Positions 28,666-38,400 of a DNA stretch of 64,000 nucleotides are shown piece by piece. The notes under the pieces were generated by a model that saw only the letters and a list, made by a program, of their open reading frames with translations, ran no database searches and had not been told where the DNA came from. Position numbers and translations under genes: made by a program. The stretch comes from Paraflavitalea sp. CAU 1676 (GTDB lineage Bacteria; Bacteroidota; Bacteroidia; Chitinophagales; Chitinophagaceae). Numbering within the stretch: the stretch's first letter is position 1; each line of letters starts with the position of its first letter. The stretch lies in contig NZ_JARHUJ010000009.1 of NCBI RefSeq assembly GCF_029223285.1, forward strand, positions 186,001-250,000, given 5' to 3'.

Positions 28666-29673
28666 ATGGAAAAACAGCGTTTACAGCATTTGATAGAAAA
28701 GGTACTCAGCGGCCGCGCCTCTGTGCAGGAACAGCAGGAGCTCGACGAATGGTATGCAATGCAGGGCCAGGAAAAGGGTTTTACCAACGAATTATCTGGT
28801 GAAAAGAAGCAGGCGCTTGGTAAGCAATTGTTCCAAAACATTGAAGGGCGTTTGCAGGAAGAGCAGGAGCAGGAAGCGACTGTAACACCCGCTTACGAAT
28901 TGCCTGCCCGCAGTTATTCCAAATGGTTGGTAGCGGCGGCAGTGTTGGTGCTGCTGGCGGCCGGCGGATTTTATTTCTTTAATCAAAAGCCCGCAGCTCC
29001 GCAGGTGACTGCGGCGGTATGGGCTCAACACAATACGACCAGCGATGTAGAGGAAATACACCTGCCCGATCAATCGACTGTTTGGCTCAACGCGGGTTCC
29101 TCCATCCGCTTCGATACGGCTTTTACGAGCGGCAAAAGAGAAATATGGCTCGAAGGCGAAGCTTATTTCGATGTGGCGCATCTGGAAGGTAAACCGTTTG
29201 AAGTGCATACCGGCCGCATTACAACGCGCGTGTTGGGTACGGCCTTCAATATCGATGCTTACGATCTTTCTAAAGATATTACGGTTACGGTAAGGCGGGG
29301 CAAGGTATCGGTCAGTGATTCGACCAAAGAGCTTGGACAGCTGCTGCCCGACCAACGGATCATTTGCCGGGCAGATGGCAGTTTTCAACAGGATACCATT
29401 GCTGCGGGCGACTACATGGCCTGGTCTGCCGGTCAGCTCGTATTCCGTGATATGCAGTTTAGGGAAGTAGCTAAAAGGCTCGAGCGCAAATTTGGAGTTA
29501 CCTTCGTTTTCAGGAATGCCGATATTGCGGATTGTCCCGTCACTGCCAGCTTCGAACCCACGGTTCAGTTGAAAGATATCCTCGAAATGATCGCTCTCAC
29601 CAATGGCAGTACCATCACCCGCGACGGAACTTCCAATCAATATATAATTACCGGCACGAAGAAGTGCAAATAG
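28666..29673 (+). CDS. FecR-family anti-sigma factor without adjacent sigma gene
   Basis: A 335-residue membrane regulator. Cytoplasmic domain at 1-75 (LSGRASVQEQQELDEWY, GKQLFQNI), membrane helix at about 85-105 (WLVAAAVLVLLAAGGFYFF), FecR domain at about 130-235 (HLPDQSTVWLNAGSSIRF, EIWLEGEAYFDVAH, RVLGTAFNI), DUF4974-like C terminus (LVFRDMQFREVAKRLERKFGV). Usually such genes follow an ECF sigma gene; here the order is SusC-SusD-FecR and no sigma gene lies next to it. The nearest ECF gene on the same strand is at 53399. It should sense the state of the STN-bearing SusC. Confidence 0.95.
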   Translation: MEKQRLQHLIEKVLSGRASVQEQQELDEWYAMQGQEKGFTNELSGEKKQALGKQLFQNIEGRLQEEQEQEATVTPAYELPARSYSKWLVAAAVLVLLAAGGFYFFNQKPAAPQVTAAVWAQHNTTSDVEEIHLPDQSTVWLNAGSSIRFDTAFTSGKREIWLEGEAYFDVAHLEGKPFEVHTGRITTRVLGTAFNIDAYDLSKDITVTVRRGKVSVSDSTKELGQLLPDQRIICRADGSFQQDTIAAGDYMAWSAGQLVFRDMQFREVAKRLERKFGVTFVFRNADIADCPVTASFEPTVQLKDILEMIALTNGSTITRDGTSNQYIITGTKKCK

Positions 29674-29783
29674 CAGGGGCTTGCTTTGGGCTGTCCAGGT
29701 GCTTCGCAATGCTGATGAATGCAGGATTGCCTCGTGGTCTCTTCAATAGCGGTTGCTACCACCTTACGTGACTATAACCACGT

Positions 29784-32069
29784 ATGATTAAATTTCCACG
29801 CACACCATGGCTGCGCCGCTTACTATTGATCACTTGCCTCGGAAACAGAGCCTTTGCGCAGCAGGCCGATCTCGTACAATATGTAAACACTTTACAGGGC
29901 ACCGATTCCAAATACGAATTGAGTTGGGGTAATACTTATCCCACTACAGCCTTGCCCTACGGCATGCATACCTGGGCAGCGCAAACCGGTAAAAATGGTG
30001 AAGGCTGGAAGTACCAGTACTCGGTCAATACTATCCGTGGCTTTCAACAGGCGCACCAATGTAGCCCCTGGGTAAGCGATTACGGTGTATTCTCCCTGAT
30101 GCCCGTGATCAATGAATTGGTGGTAGATGAAAATAAACGAGCTGCTGCTTTTTCCCACGCCAACGAAACCGGCAAGCCACACTATTATAAAGTAAAGTTC
30201 GATAACGGTATTACGACCGAGTTGTCGCCTACCGAAAGAGGGGCTCACCTGCGTTTCAGTTTTCCTGCCGGCAAAGAGGCCTTCCTGGTACTGGATGGCT
30301 ATACGAAGCAAAGTCAGGTAACGATCATTCCGGCCGAGCGGAAGATCATCGGTTATGTCAACAACCAGCGCTTTGCGCCGGAATCGTTCAAGAGTTATTT
30401 TGTCATTGAGTTCGATCAACCCTTTACTGCTTTTGGTACCTGGGAGAATAAAGACAATACCACACAGCCTTCGCAACTAACAGCGGAAGGCAAAGGGGTA
30501 GGGGCCTACCTGCAATTTAAAAAAGGGGTAAAGGTGCAGGCGCGTGTAGCGTCCTCTTATATCAGTCCAGAGCAGGCGGCCATCACCTGGCAGCGCGAAC
30601 TGGGTAGCCATAAAACACTTGAGCAAACCAAATTGGCCGCGTCTAACGTCTGGAACCAATTGCTCAATCGTGTATTGGTAGAGGGTGGTACGGAAGCGCA
30701 AAAGGCAACATTCTATAGCTGCCTGTTCCGCGCCAATCTGTTCAGCCGGCAATTCTTCGAATACGACAAAGAAGGCAAACCTTATTACTGGAGCCCTTAC
30801 GATAGCAAGGTGCACGCAGGGTACATGTACACCGACAATGGCTTCTGGGACACCTTCCGTTCTCAGTTTCCCCTTACCAATATATTGCACCCCACTATGC
30901 AGGGTCGTTATATGCAGGCCCTCCTCGATGCGCAGCAGCAATGCGGCTGGCTGCCAGCCTGGTCGTTCCCTGGCGAAACCGGTGGTATGCTGGGCAATCA
31001 TGCCATCTCCCTGCTTACAGATGCCTGGGTAAAGGGTATCCGCAACTTCAGTCCCGATTCTGCGCTGAAGGCTTATGCCAAAGAGTCGATGAACAAAGGA
31101 CCTTGGGGTGGCGCCAATGGCCGTGCGGGCTGGAAGCCCTATTGGCAACTTGGCTATGTTCCTTATCCGGAATCCGAAGGTTCAACTGCACAAACACTGG
31201 AATATGCATACGATGATTTCTGCGCCTGGCAGCTTGCCCGCATGACCGGCAATAAATTCTATGAAGAGATCTTTGCGCGCACCATGTACAATTATCGCAA
31301 CGTATACGACCCCTCCGTTGGCTTCATGCGCGGCCGCCAGAACAATGGAGACTGGAAGCCCGACTTCGATCCTTACGTATGGGGTGGTCCTTATACCGAA
31401 GGCAATGCCTGGCATTATACCTGGTCGGTGTTTCATGATGTGCAGGGATTGATCAACCTGATGGGCGGCGATCAAAAGTTCGTCACGAAGATCGATTCGG
31501 TGTTCACAGCACCCAACACGGTAAAGTATGGTACTTATGGTGGCATGATCCATGAAATGAAAGAGATGGTACTGTCTGGCATGGGACAATATGCCCACGG
31601 CAACCAGCCTATTCAGCACATGATTTATCTCTATAGCTATGCTGGTCAGCCCTGGAAAACCCAATACCATGTACGCCAGGTCATGGACAAGCTGTACAAC
31701 GCTACGGAGAAAGGTTATCCGGGCGATGAGGATCAGGGAGGCATGTCGTCGTGGTATATATTGAGCGCCCTGGGTATTTATAGTGTATGTCCCGGCACCG
31801 ATCAATATGTATTAGGTAGCCCGGTTTTCCCAAAAGCGACCATTACCATGGAGAATGGAAAGAAGTTCGTGATCGAAGCCAGGAATAATAACAAGGAGAA
31901 TGTATATATCCAATCGGCCTCGTTGAATGGTGCTGCCTACTCAAAGAATTATATCACCTATTCCGATCTGTCCGGTGGTGGCCATCTGTTGTTTGAAATG
32001 GGCAGCCAGCCCGCTACCGGCAGGGGCGTCGGTGCAGCCGATAAACCTTTTTCGCTTACAAAGCAATAG
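29784..32069 (+). CDS. GH92 alpha-mannosidase-family protein with Glu-to-Gln at the general acid
   Basis: A 761-residue exported GH92 protein (signal ending AFAQQ). N-terminal beta-sandwich at about 28-260, then the (alpha/alpha)6 catalytic barrel. Family landmarks include VQYVNTLQGTDS, GMHTWAAQTG, DNGFWDTFRSQFPL, EGNAWHYTW and GDEDQGGMSSWYILSALGIYSVCPG, whose DxD pair is the expected calcium-assisted base site. The usual catalytic-acid motif GNEPxHH reads HGNQPIQHM, so the acid Glu is Gln608. I recall that a Glu-to-Gln change at this place occurs in a GH92 enzyme that uncaps mannose-1-phosphate-6-mannose. Activity on ordinary mannosides would be expected to be weak. Confidence 0.95.
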   Translation: MIKFPRTPWLRRLLLITCLGNRAFAQQADLVQYVNTLQGTDSKYELSWGNTYPTTALPYGMHTWAAQTGKNGEGWKYQYSVNTIRGFQQAHQCSPWVSDYGVFSLMPVINELVVDENKRAAAFSHANETGKPHYYKVKFDNGITTELSPTERGAHLRFSFPAGKEAFLVLDGYTKQSQVTIIPAERKIIGYVNNQRFAPESFKSYFVIEFDQPFTAFGTWENKDNTTQPSQLTAEGKGVGAYLQFKKGVKVQARVASSYISPEQAAITWQRELGSHKTLEQTKLAASNVWNQLLNRVLVEGGTEAQKATFYSCLFRANLFSRQFFEYDKEGKPYYWSPYDSKVHAGYMYTDNGFWDTFRSQFPLTNILHPTMQGRYMQALLDAQQQCGWLPAWSFPGETGGMLGNHAISLLTDAWVKGIRNFSPDSALKAYAKESMNKGPWGGANGRAGWKPYWQLGYVPYPESEGSTAQTLEYAYDDFCAWQLARMTGNKFYEEIFARTMYNYRNVYDPSVGFMRGRQNNGDWKPDFDPYVWGGPYTEGNAWHYTWSVFHDVQGLINLMGGDQKFVTKIDSVFTAPNTVKYGTYGGMIHEMKEMVLSGMGQYAHGNQPIQHMIYLYSYAGQPWKTQYHVRQVMDKLYNATEKGYPGDEDQGGMSSWYILSALGIYSVCPGTDQYVLGSPVFPKATITMENGKKFVIEARNNNKENVYIQSASLNGAAYSKNYITYSDLSGGGHLLFEMGSQPATGRGVGAADKPFSLTKQ

Positions 32070-32075
32070 AAGTAC

Positions 32076-32123
32076 AATGACGAGGCGTTGCACTGCCAAC
32101 CGGCGGTACAACGTCTCATCATT
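32076..32123 (+). terminator. Long imperfect hairpin between GH92 and SusD genes
   Basis: An 18-bp arm starting AATGACGAGGCG pairs with an arm ending GTCTCATCATT. Two positions are mispaired and the loop is 12 nt. A T-rich run (CCCTTTTTCTT) follows about 10 nt later. It may be a terminator or attenuator dividing the PUL into separate transcripts. Confidence 0.6.
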
Positions 32124-32223
32124 TCCAGTATGCCCTTTTTCTTGACTTAAGTCGTTTTTTCTATTCTCAATAGCGGTCCACACAATTAAAGGTGACTTAT
32201 CAAATACGAATCATCGCTTGCTT

Positions 32224-33915
32224 ATGACAAAAATGAAACTAGCTGCCTGTGTTGCTATGCTGGCCGGAGCTGTGGCCTGCAACAAAGGAGATTTTCTGGA
32301 TAAGACAGCCACTACCGACCTCACCGAGCAATCTGTATTTGCCGACAGTGCCCGTACGATGGAATTCCTCACCGGCATTTATTCCGACGTTGGCTTCAGC
32401 TTTAATCCCTTCCGGTTTGGTGGCGCCGGCCTCGAAGCTTCCTGCGACGAAGCAGAAGGTCCCGGCACCAATAGTTCCAGTCAATACATTCAATGGGCTG
32501 TTGGGTCCATCAACGCCAACTCTGTATCGCAGGACCCCTGGAATACAGGCTACGCCAACATCCGCAGGGTGAATGTATTCTTTAAGAACCTTCCCAAAAC
32601 ACCACTTACACCAGCCCTTAAGGTTACCTCCAAGGCAGAAGCACGTTTTCTGCGTGCCTGGTATTACTTCAATATGGTAAAGCACTACGGTGGTGTACCG
32701 CTTATTGGAGATACTATTTACTCGGGCGAAACGCCTTTCAAGGTGGTGAGAAACACCTTTGATGATTGTATCAAATACATCGTTGCAGAGTGTGATGCCG
32801 CCACGACCGATCTGCCACCTACACAATTCGCGTTTAATTATGGTCGTATCACTTCGGGCGCCAGCCGTGCTTTGAAGGCGCGCGTGTTGTTATATGCCGC
32901 CAGCCCGCTCTTCAATGGCGGACAGGTAGCCACTACAGAACCACTGCGTTCGATTACCGGTTATCCGTCGGCCGATCCGCAACGTTGGCGGCTGGCTGCC
33001 GATGCTGCGAAAGCGGTAATGGATTTGAACATGTATAAGCTGCATGATGATCCTACAGCAGCGCCGGGATTCGGATTCTATAAGGTATTTACCGTACGCA
33101 AGAACGATGAACATATATTCCAGGCCATGCGTCCCAAGAACCGGGAACTGGAAGGCATGTGGTTGCCACCCAGCCGCAGTGCGGGCGATGGCGCCAACCC
33201 CACCAAAGAGCTGGCAGATGCCTTCCCCATGAAGAATGGACTGGCCATCACCGACCCGGCTTCGGGATACGATCCCAACAATCCTTATGCTAACCGCGAC
33301 CCGCGCTTCAACTATACCATCATCCACAACGAGTCGCTGGTATGGATCAACAGTGGCCCCAAACAGGCTGCTTACACCTACGTTGGTGTACCGCAGGATG
33401 GCATCTATGTCGGTACGGCTACAGGCTTTTACATCAATAAGATGTTGCAGGATGACATTGTGCCCAACAACTTCGGTGAAACCGAAAGATGTTACCCGCT
33501 CATCCGCTATGCAGAAATACTACTCAATTATGCCGAAGCTACCAATGAAATAGATGGGCCTACAGCTGAAGTGTATACCGCTATAGAATCGATCCGCAAG
33601 CGGGCGGGGCTTACTCCATTCACATTGCCCGCCGGGCTCACCAAAGACGAAATGCGCAAGGCCATTCAGCAGGAGCGTCGTATTGAGCTGGCTTTTGAAG
33701 AACATCGTTTCTGGGATGTGCGTCGCTGGAAGATCGCCGAGCAAACCGACAATAAAGCTATGCACGGCACGCAGATCACGAAGAACGGATCGGTGTACAC
33801 CTACGAGACCATTGTTGTACGCCCGCACACCTTCCGCCCTGCTATGTACCTGTGGCCATTGGGACAGTCGGAACTGTCCAAGTCGCCCGAACTCTTACAA
33901 AACCCTGGTTGGTAA
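32224..33915 (+). CDS. SusD/RagB-family lipoprotein lacking an adjacent upstream SusC
   Basis: A 563-residue lipoprotein (ATG 32224, signal ending AGAVAC). Family blocks: GDFLDKTATTDLTEQSVFADS, EARFLRAWYYFNMVKHYGGVPL, GRITSGASRALKARVLLYAASPLFNG, RYAEILLNYAEATNEID and RRIELAFEEHRFWDVRRWKIAE. It is preceded by GH92, not by SusC, and followed by two small lipoprotein genes and then a SusC. It closely resembles the SusD at 38564 in its C-terminal third, so the two are probably related by duplication. Its transporter partner is either the SusC at 35411 or the one at 40296. Confidence 0.95.
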   Translation: MTKMKLAACVAMLAGAVACNKGDFLDKTATTDLTEQSVFADSARTMEFLTGIYSDVGFSFNPFRFGGAGLEASCDEAEGPGTNSSSQYIQWAVGSINANSVSQDPWNTGYANIRRVNVFFKNLPKTPLTPALKVTSKAEARFLRAWYYFNMVKHYGGVPLIGDTIYSGETPFKVVRNTFDDCIKYIVAECDAATTDLPPTQFAFNYGRITSGASRALKARVLLYAASPLFNGGQVATTEPLRSITGYPSADPQRWRLAADAAKAVMDLNMYKLHDDPTAAPGFGFYKVFTVRKNDEHIFQAMRPKNRELEGMWLPPSRSAGDGANPTKELADAFPMKNGLAITDPASGYDPNNPYANRDPRFNYTIIHNESLVWINSGPKQAAYTYVGVPQDGIYVGTATGFYINKMLQDDIVPNNFGETERCYPLIRYAEILLNYAEATNEIDGPTAEVYTAIESIRKRAGLTPFTLPAGLTKDEMRKAIQQERRIELAFEEHRFWDVRRWKIAEQTDNKAMHGTQITKNGSVYTYETIVVRPHTFRPAMYLWPLGQSELSKSPELLQNPGW

Positions 33916-33938
33916 AAGCACCGCATAAAGACAACACC

Positions 33939-34376
33939 ATGAAAAAGTGGATCAATCTATCATTGGCCGTTCTCGCCCTTACCATATTGGTACTGGCCGC
34001 CTGCCAAAAAGAAAAAGAACTGGTATTTACAGAGTCGAATAAACCGCTTACCGGAAGCTGGAAGATCGTGAAAGCACTGCGTAACGGAGAAGATATGACA
34101 AGCCGTTTTGACTTTACCGCTTTCCGCATCAACTTCAAGGATAGCTCTTATACCATTACCGATCCGGTACCCTTTGTTGTGAATAAAAATGGCAAGTGGC
34201 GTTTCGATGATCCCCAGTATCCCCTGGAGCTCACTTTTCAGCCCGAGGGAGGAAATGCTACCAAACCGGTATTTAAATACCCGGTCGTAAAAGGGAAGCG
34301 CAGCCTCATTCTTACATTCAGTCCGGGTTGCACCTCCAGTAAATATGAATACACACTTGAACCACTGCCCCAATAG
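33939..34376 (+). CDS. Small lipoprotein, DUF5004-like
   Basis: A 145-residue lipoprotein; ATG 33939 gives a signal ending VLAAC. The mature part starts KPLTGSWKIVKALRNGEDMT and is a single beta-rich lipocalin-like domain, ending YEYTLEPLPQ. I recognise it as DUF5004-type with moderate certainty. It lies 23 bp after SusD and 15 bp before the DUF4961-like gene. DUF5004 and DUF4961 tend to occur together in PULs. A surface accessory or glycan-binding role is inference. Confidence 0.8.
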   Translation: MKKWINLSLAVLALTILVLAACQKEKELVFTESNKPLTGSWKIVKALRNGEDMTSRFDFTAFRINFKDSSYTITDPVPFVVNKNGKWRFDDPQYPLELTFQPEGGNATKPVFKYPVVKGKRSLILTFSPGCTSSKYEYTLEPLPQ

Positions 34377-34391
34377 CATAAACTCTCCATC

Positions 34392-35363
34392 ATGAAACGA
34401 CTGCTTCGCAAAAAAAGACTGCGCACCATATTCTTACTGTTGGTGGTAGCCATTGTGGTAGCCAACTGTATCGAAATACGCGGCCTCACACAACCCACTT
34501 CCGTTAAGGCGGGCGACACCCTCACCGCCGTGGTGAAAGCGTGGATGGATCCTTATTGGAGCCAGCCCCAATCCCGCATGGTCATCGGCTTCCTGGCCCC
34601 CCGCAGCTGGGATGCACGCAACAATATGCGCATGACCTATACCAGTGGCATCGGCAACGGAACCATGAGCCCGGTACCGGCTAATGCAACACCCAAAGGA
34701 TCCAGCCAGCCTTGGTCCGAAGCCATACAGGAACGGGTAGGTATTGGCGGCAACTATATCAACGATGTGGAATGGGTCGTGTTCCAGTCCGACCAGGCAT
34801 ACGATATGAGCGACCTGCCCGAGATCAATGCGGTCGTCACGATCAAGGTAAAGACCGGTCCTGAAAATCTTCGTGTTAAATTGGGATACTTCAATGCCTC
34901 CAGCCAGCAGGAACTCAGCGAATCCAAATTCTACGGTAAGCAGTTTTCGGATTGTTTTGAAGTGACCGATGGCGCCGGCGATCTCATCGATTTCTGCAGT
35001 CCGCAGATCAGCGCCATCCAGCCTGCTTCGGCCACCGATAATGATATCATCACCATAAAGTACGATGAAGACGCTATAGCTACGAATCTCAGCGGTGCCG
35101 ACAAAGTATTCATTTGTGCAAAAGCCTGGACCACGAATAATGAAGTGATCGAAGTGTGCAGCCAGGATGCGTCGTCTGCGCTCGTGCCGCTAGGGGGTAA
35201 AAAATGGCAGCTGGATCTCTGGCCTCGTAAGTTTTTTAACCTGCAGGACAATCAGACGCTCGAAAGGATGGAATACTATTATACCGACAAAACGGGTACG
35301 ATCAAGGTCTTTAAGTTTGGCAATACCGGCGATCCATTTGTATTCAAATTCATCTGCCGGTAA
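34392..35363 (+). CDS. DUF4961-like exported protein
   Basis: A 323-residue protein with a positively charged N terminus (MKRLLRKKRLRTIF), a hydrophobic segment and a lipobox-like VVANC, so it is probably a lipoprotein. The mature part begins with a beta domain around AGDTLTAVVKAWMDPYWSQ and VIGFLAPRSWDARNN, which I recall as DUF4961. A second half contains paired Cys residues (DCFEV, FICAKAW, EVCSQDA, FKFICR) and may form a second beta domain. It sits between DUF5004 and a SusC gene. Its role is unknown; binding of substrate with SusD at the surface is a reasonable guess. Confidence 0.8.
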   Translation: MKRLLRKKRLRTIFLLLVVAIVVANCIEIRGLTQPTSVKAGDTLTAVVKAWMDPYWSQPQSRMVIGFLAPRSWDARNNMRMTYTSGIGNGTMSPVPANATPKGSSQPWSEAIQERVGIGGNYINDVEWVVFQSDQAYDMSDLPEINAVVTIKVKTGPENLRVKLGYFNASSQQELSESKFYGKQFSDCFEVTDGAGDLIDFCSPQISAIQPASATDNDIITIKYDEDAIATNLSGADKVFICAKAWTTNNEVIEVCSQDASSALVPLGGKKWQLDLWPRKFFNLQDNQTLERMEYYYTDKTGTIKVFKFGNTGDPFVFKFICR

Positions 35364-35410
35364 AACAGGTTCGCTTCAACACAATCATTAGTTCCGCTAA
35401 AACAAATAAT

Positions 35411-38400
35411 ATGTTGGCCAGGTATTGTAAAAATATCTTACAGGTATGGTGCTGCCTGCTCCTGATGCTTCCCGCGGCAACGTGGGCGCAGGACAAATCG
35501 GCCGCCAATACTGCAATGCAAATAAAAGGCAGGGTGCTCGACAATTTTGGGCATCCGTTGGCAGGCGCCCGGGTGTCCGTGCGGCAAACAGGCAGCTACA
35601 CCATCACAGGTCCCGAAGGCTTGTATGAGATCAATGCCGTGCCGGGTAATGTGCTTGTAGTAACTCATCCCTCGTTTTTGGTGATCGAACAAAAGATTAA
35701 CGCAGCAGCGCAAACCAACATTCGCCTGGTGCCGCGTCCATTGCCATTGCAGGGAGCTGCGGCCAACGGGATTTCCGACACGCTCGTGTACGTAGGTAAA
35801 ACACCCGGCAGTAAAATGCGGGTATTGTATGGCGAAAAGGACGTCAAAACAGCGTTGGGCGCCACCGCCACCATCTATAATGACCAGCTTACTACCACCC
35901 CGGCTTCTCTGTATGCATATGCGTTGCCCGGCCGCCTTGCCGGACTCTATACCAAACAGTGGAACGGATGGGCCGCCACTTCGGGTGCAAGTATCACACA
36001 GGGCGAATTATTGTTCGATATACCCAACCAGTCGCTCGTAGGTGCTACCGGTACTTCCGATAATAATGAAATGGGATTGTCGCTCCGTGGCCAGTCGCCC
36101 ATTACCGTGATAGACGGTATTCAGCGCGATATCTACGCCATCGATCCTGAAACGATCGAATCCATCTCTGTTCAGAAAGATGCGTTGTCTTCGATCCTGC
36201 TGGGGCAGCGAAGCTCGCGCGGTGTATTGCTCGTTACCACAAAAAAGCCATTACAGGGTGCGCCGCATATTTCACTAACAGCGCAAACCGGGGTTCAAAC
36301 ACCGCTGGGCTTGCTGGATCCGCTGCCTGCGTATCAGTATGCCTATTTGCTGAATGAAGCATTGGTCAACAGCGGACAATCGCCCATCTATACCAAGGAG
36401 CAATTTGAAGGATACCGTGCCAATAAGGATCCTTACCTCTATCCCAACGTGAGCTGGAAAGATGAACTGATCGACAAGCATTCCATGCTGAGCCGGTATT
36501 CACTCAATATCTCCGGTGGTTCATCCGTAGCCCGCTACCTGGTCAACCTCAATTACACCGATCAACAGGGTATGTTCAAAGAAGGTGGCAACAACTCTTA
36601 CAGTACACAACTGCAATTGAAACGCTACCTCATCAATACCAAGGTGGATGTTGACCTCAATAAGAACCTGAATATCGCCCTGCAGATCTTCGGGCGTATC
36701 CAGGATGGTAACCAGCCTGGCGCCGGCTATCTCAATATTTACCAGAACATGCTGTTGTTGCCCAACAATGCCTATCCTGCACTCAATCCGAATAAGACCT
36801 TTGGCGGCTCCACCACCTATCAAACCAATCTCTATGCACAGCTGGCCAATTCAGGTTATATCCTGAACAACGATAAGGAGCTCCTCTCCACAGTCGATCT
36901 TACCTACAAGCTCGATAACTGGGTGCCCGGGCTTTATTTTAAAGGTAAGGCCAACGTGTCGGTGCTTACCTCTTCGGTGGTAAACCGCAGCAAGCTGTCG
37001 CCGGTATACAAAATGAATGTGAGCGGAGCCGATACCAGTTATGTACGCTATGGAAATATCAGCGACCAGGATAATAAATTCAGCATCACCTCCAGCGGCC
37101 AATCCTGGTTTTACCAGGCATCCCTGGGATATAATAAACAAATTGGCCGTCATAACATTGAAGCCGTTACCCTGCTTGATCAGCTGCAAACCACCTACAA
37201 TTTCGATCTGCCTTCCAAATACACGAATGTAGCCGGCAAAGTAGCGTACAACTTCGACCAGAAATACCTGGTAGAAGGCGCTTTGACTTATAGTGGTTAC
37301 GATCGGTTCAAGCCAGGCAACCGCTTCTTTTTATTTTATGCGGCCAGCCTCGGTTGGAATATCGCAGAAGAGAATTTTGTAAAGAACAATCTTCCCTGGC
37401 TCAACACTTTTAAGTTGCGCGCCAATTATGGTCAAACGGGTAATGCTAACGTAGGTTACTTTACCTGGAGGCCCGCCTACCAGGATCAGTTCCTGAGCTA
37501 TGGATGGGGCGTCAACAACGTAGGGATAAACGGCGTCTATGAACGTCCGCTCGTGAATGTAAATGCTGAGCCTGAGAAGGCACACAAACTGAACTTCGGA
37601 TTGGATGTAGCCGTACTGCGGAACCGCCTGCAGGTAACGGCTGAATATTACCGCGATGAATATTATGACCTGATGCAGGGACGTGGACGCAGTGTTGCAC
37701 TGATGGGCAATGGTTACCCAGCCGAAAACATCGGGCGCAACAAATTCACAGGTACGGAGTTGACCGTGACCTGGCAGGACAATGTGCGCGACTTCAATTA
37801 CTATATCACAGCGAATGCCAACTTCGCCGATTCAAGGATACTCTTCAGCGACGAGATCGGGCGCCGGTACGACTGGAATGTACGCACTGGTCAAAAAGTG
37901 GGAGCTACCTTCGGGTATATTGCCGACGGCCTTATTCAAACACAGGAAGAAGCGGCCAGTTCAGCAACGGTGCCAGGCTATACCCTGCAGCCCGGCGATA
38001 TTAAATACCGCGATCTTAACCAGGACGGCATCATCGATCAGTTTGATGAAACCAATATCGATGGCAACAAGCCCTTGTTCTTTTACGGCATATCCGGCGG
38101 TTTCCAATACAAGGGCTTCAACTTCAGCGTGCTATTACAGGGCGTGCAAAACAGGATCATGTACCTCAATTCCTGGGAGACCGAGTTCGAGTTTGGCGCC
38201 ATGAACCGTAATGGTACGCTTTACAATCACCACCTCGGCCGCTGGACACCAGAAAATGCAGCCACCGCCACCTATCCACGCCTTACTTACGGATTAAATC
38301 CCAACAACCATCTCGGTGGATCTACTTTCTGGCAACATTCGGGCGATTACCTCCGCCTCAAGAATATAGAACTGGGGTACTCGTTGCCCTATAGCTGGAC

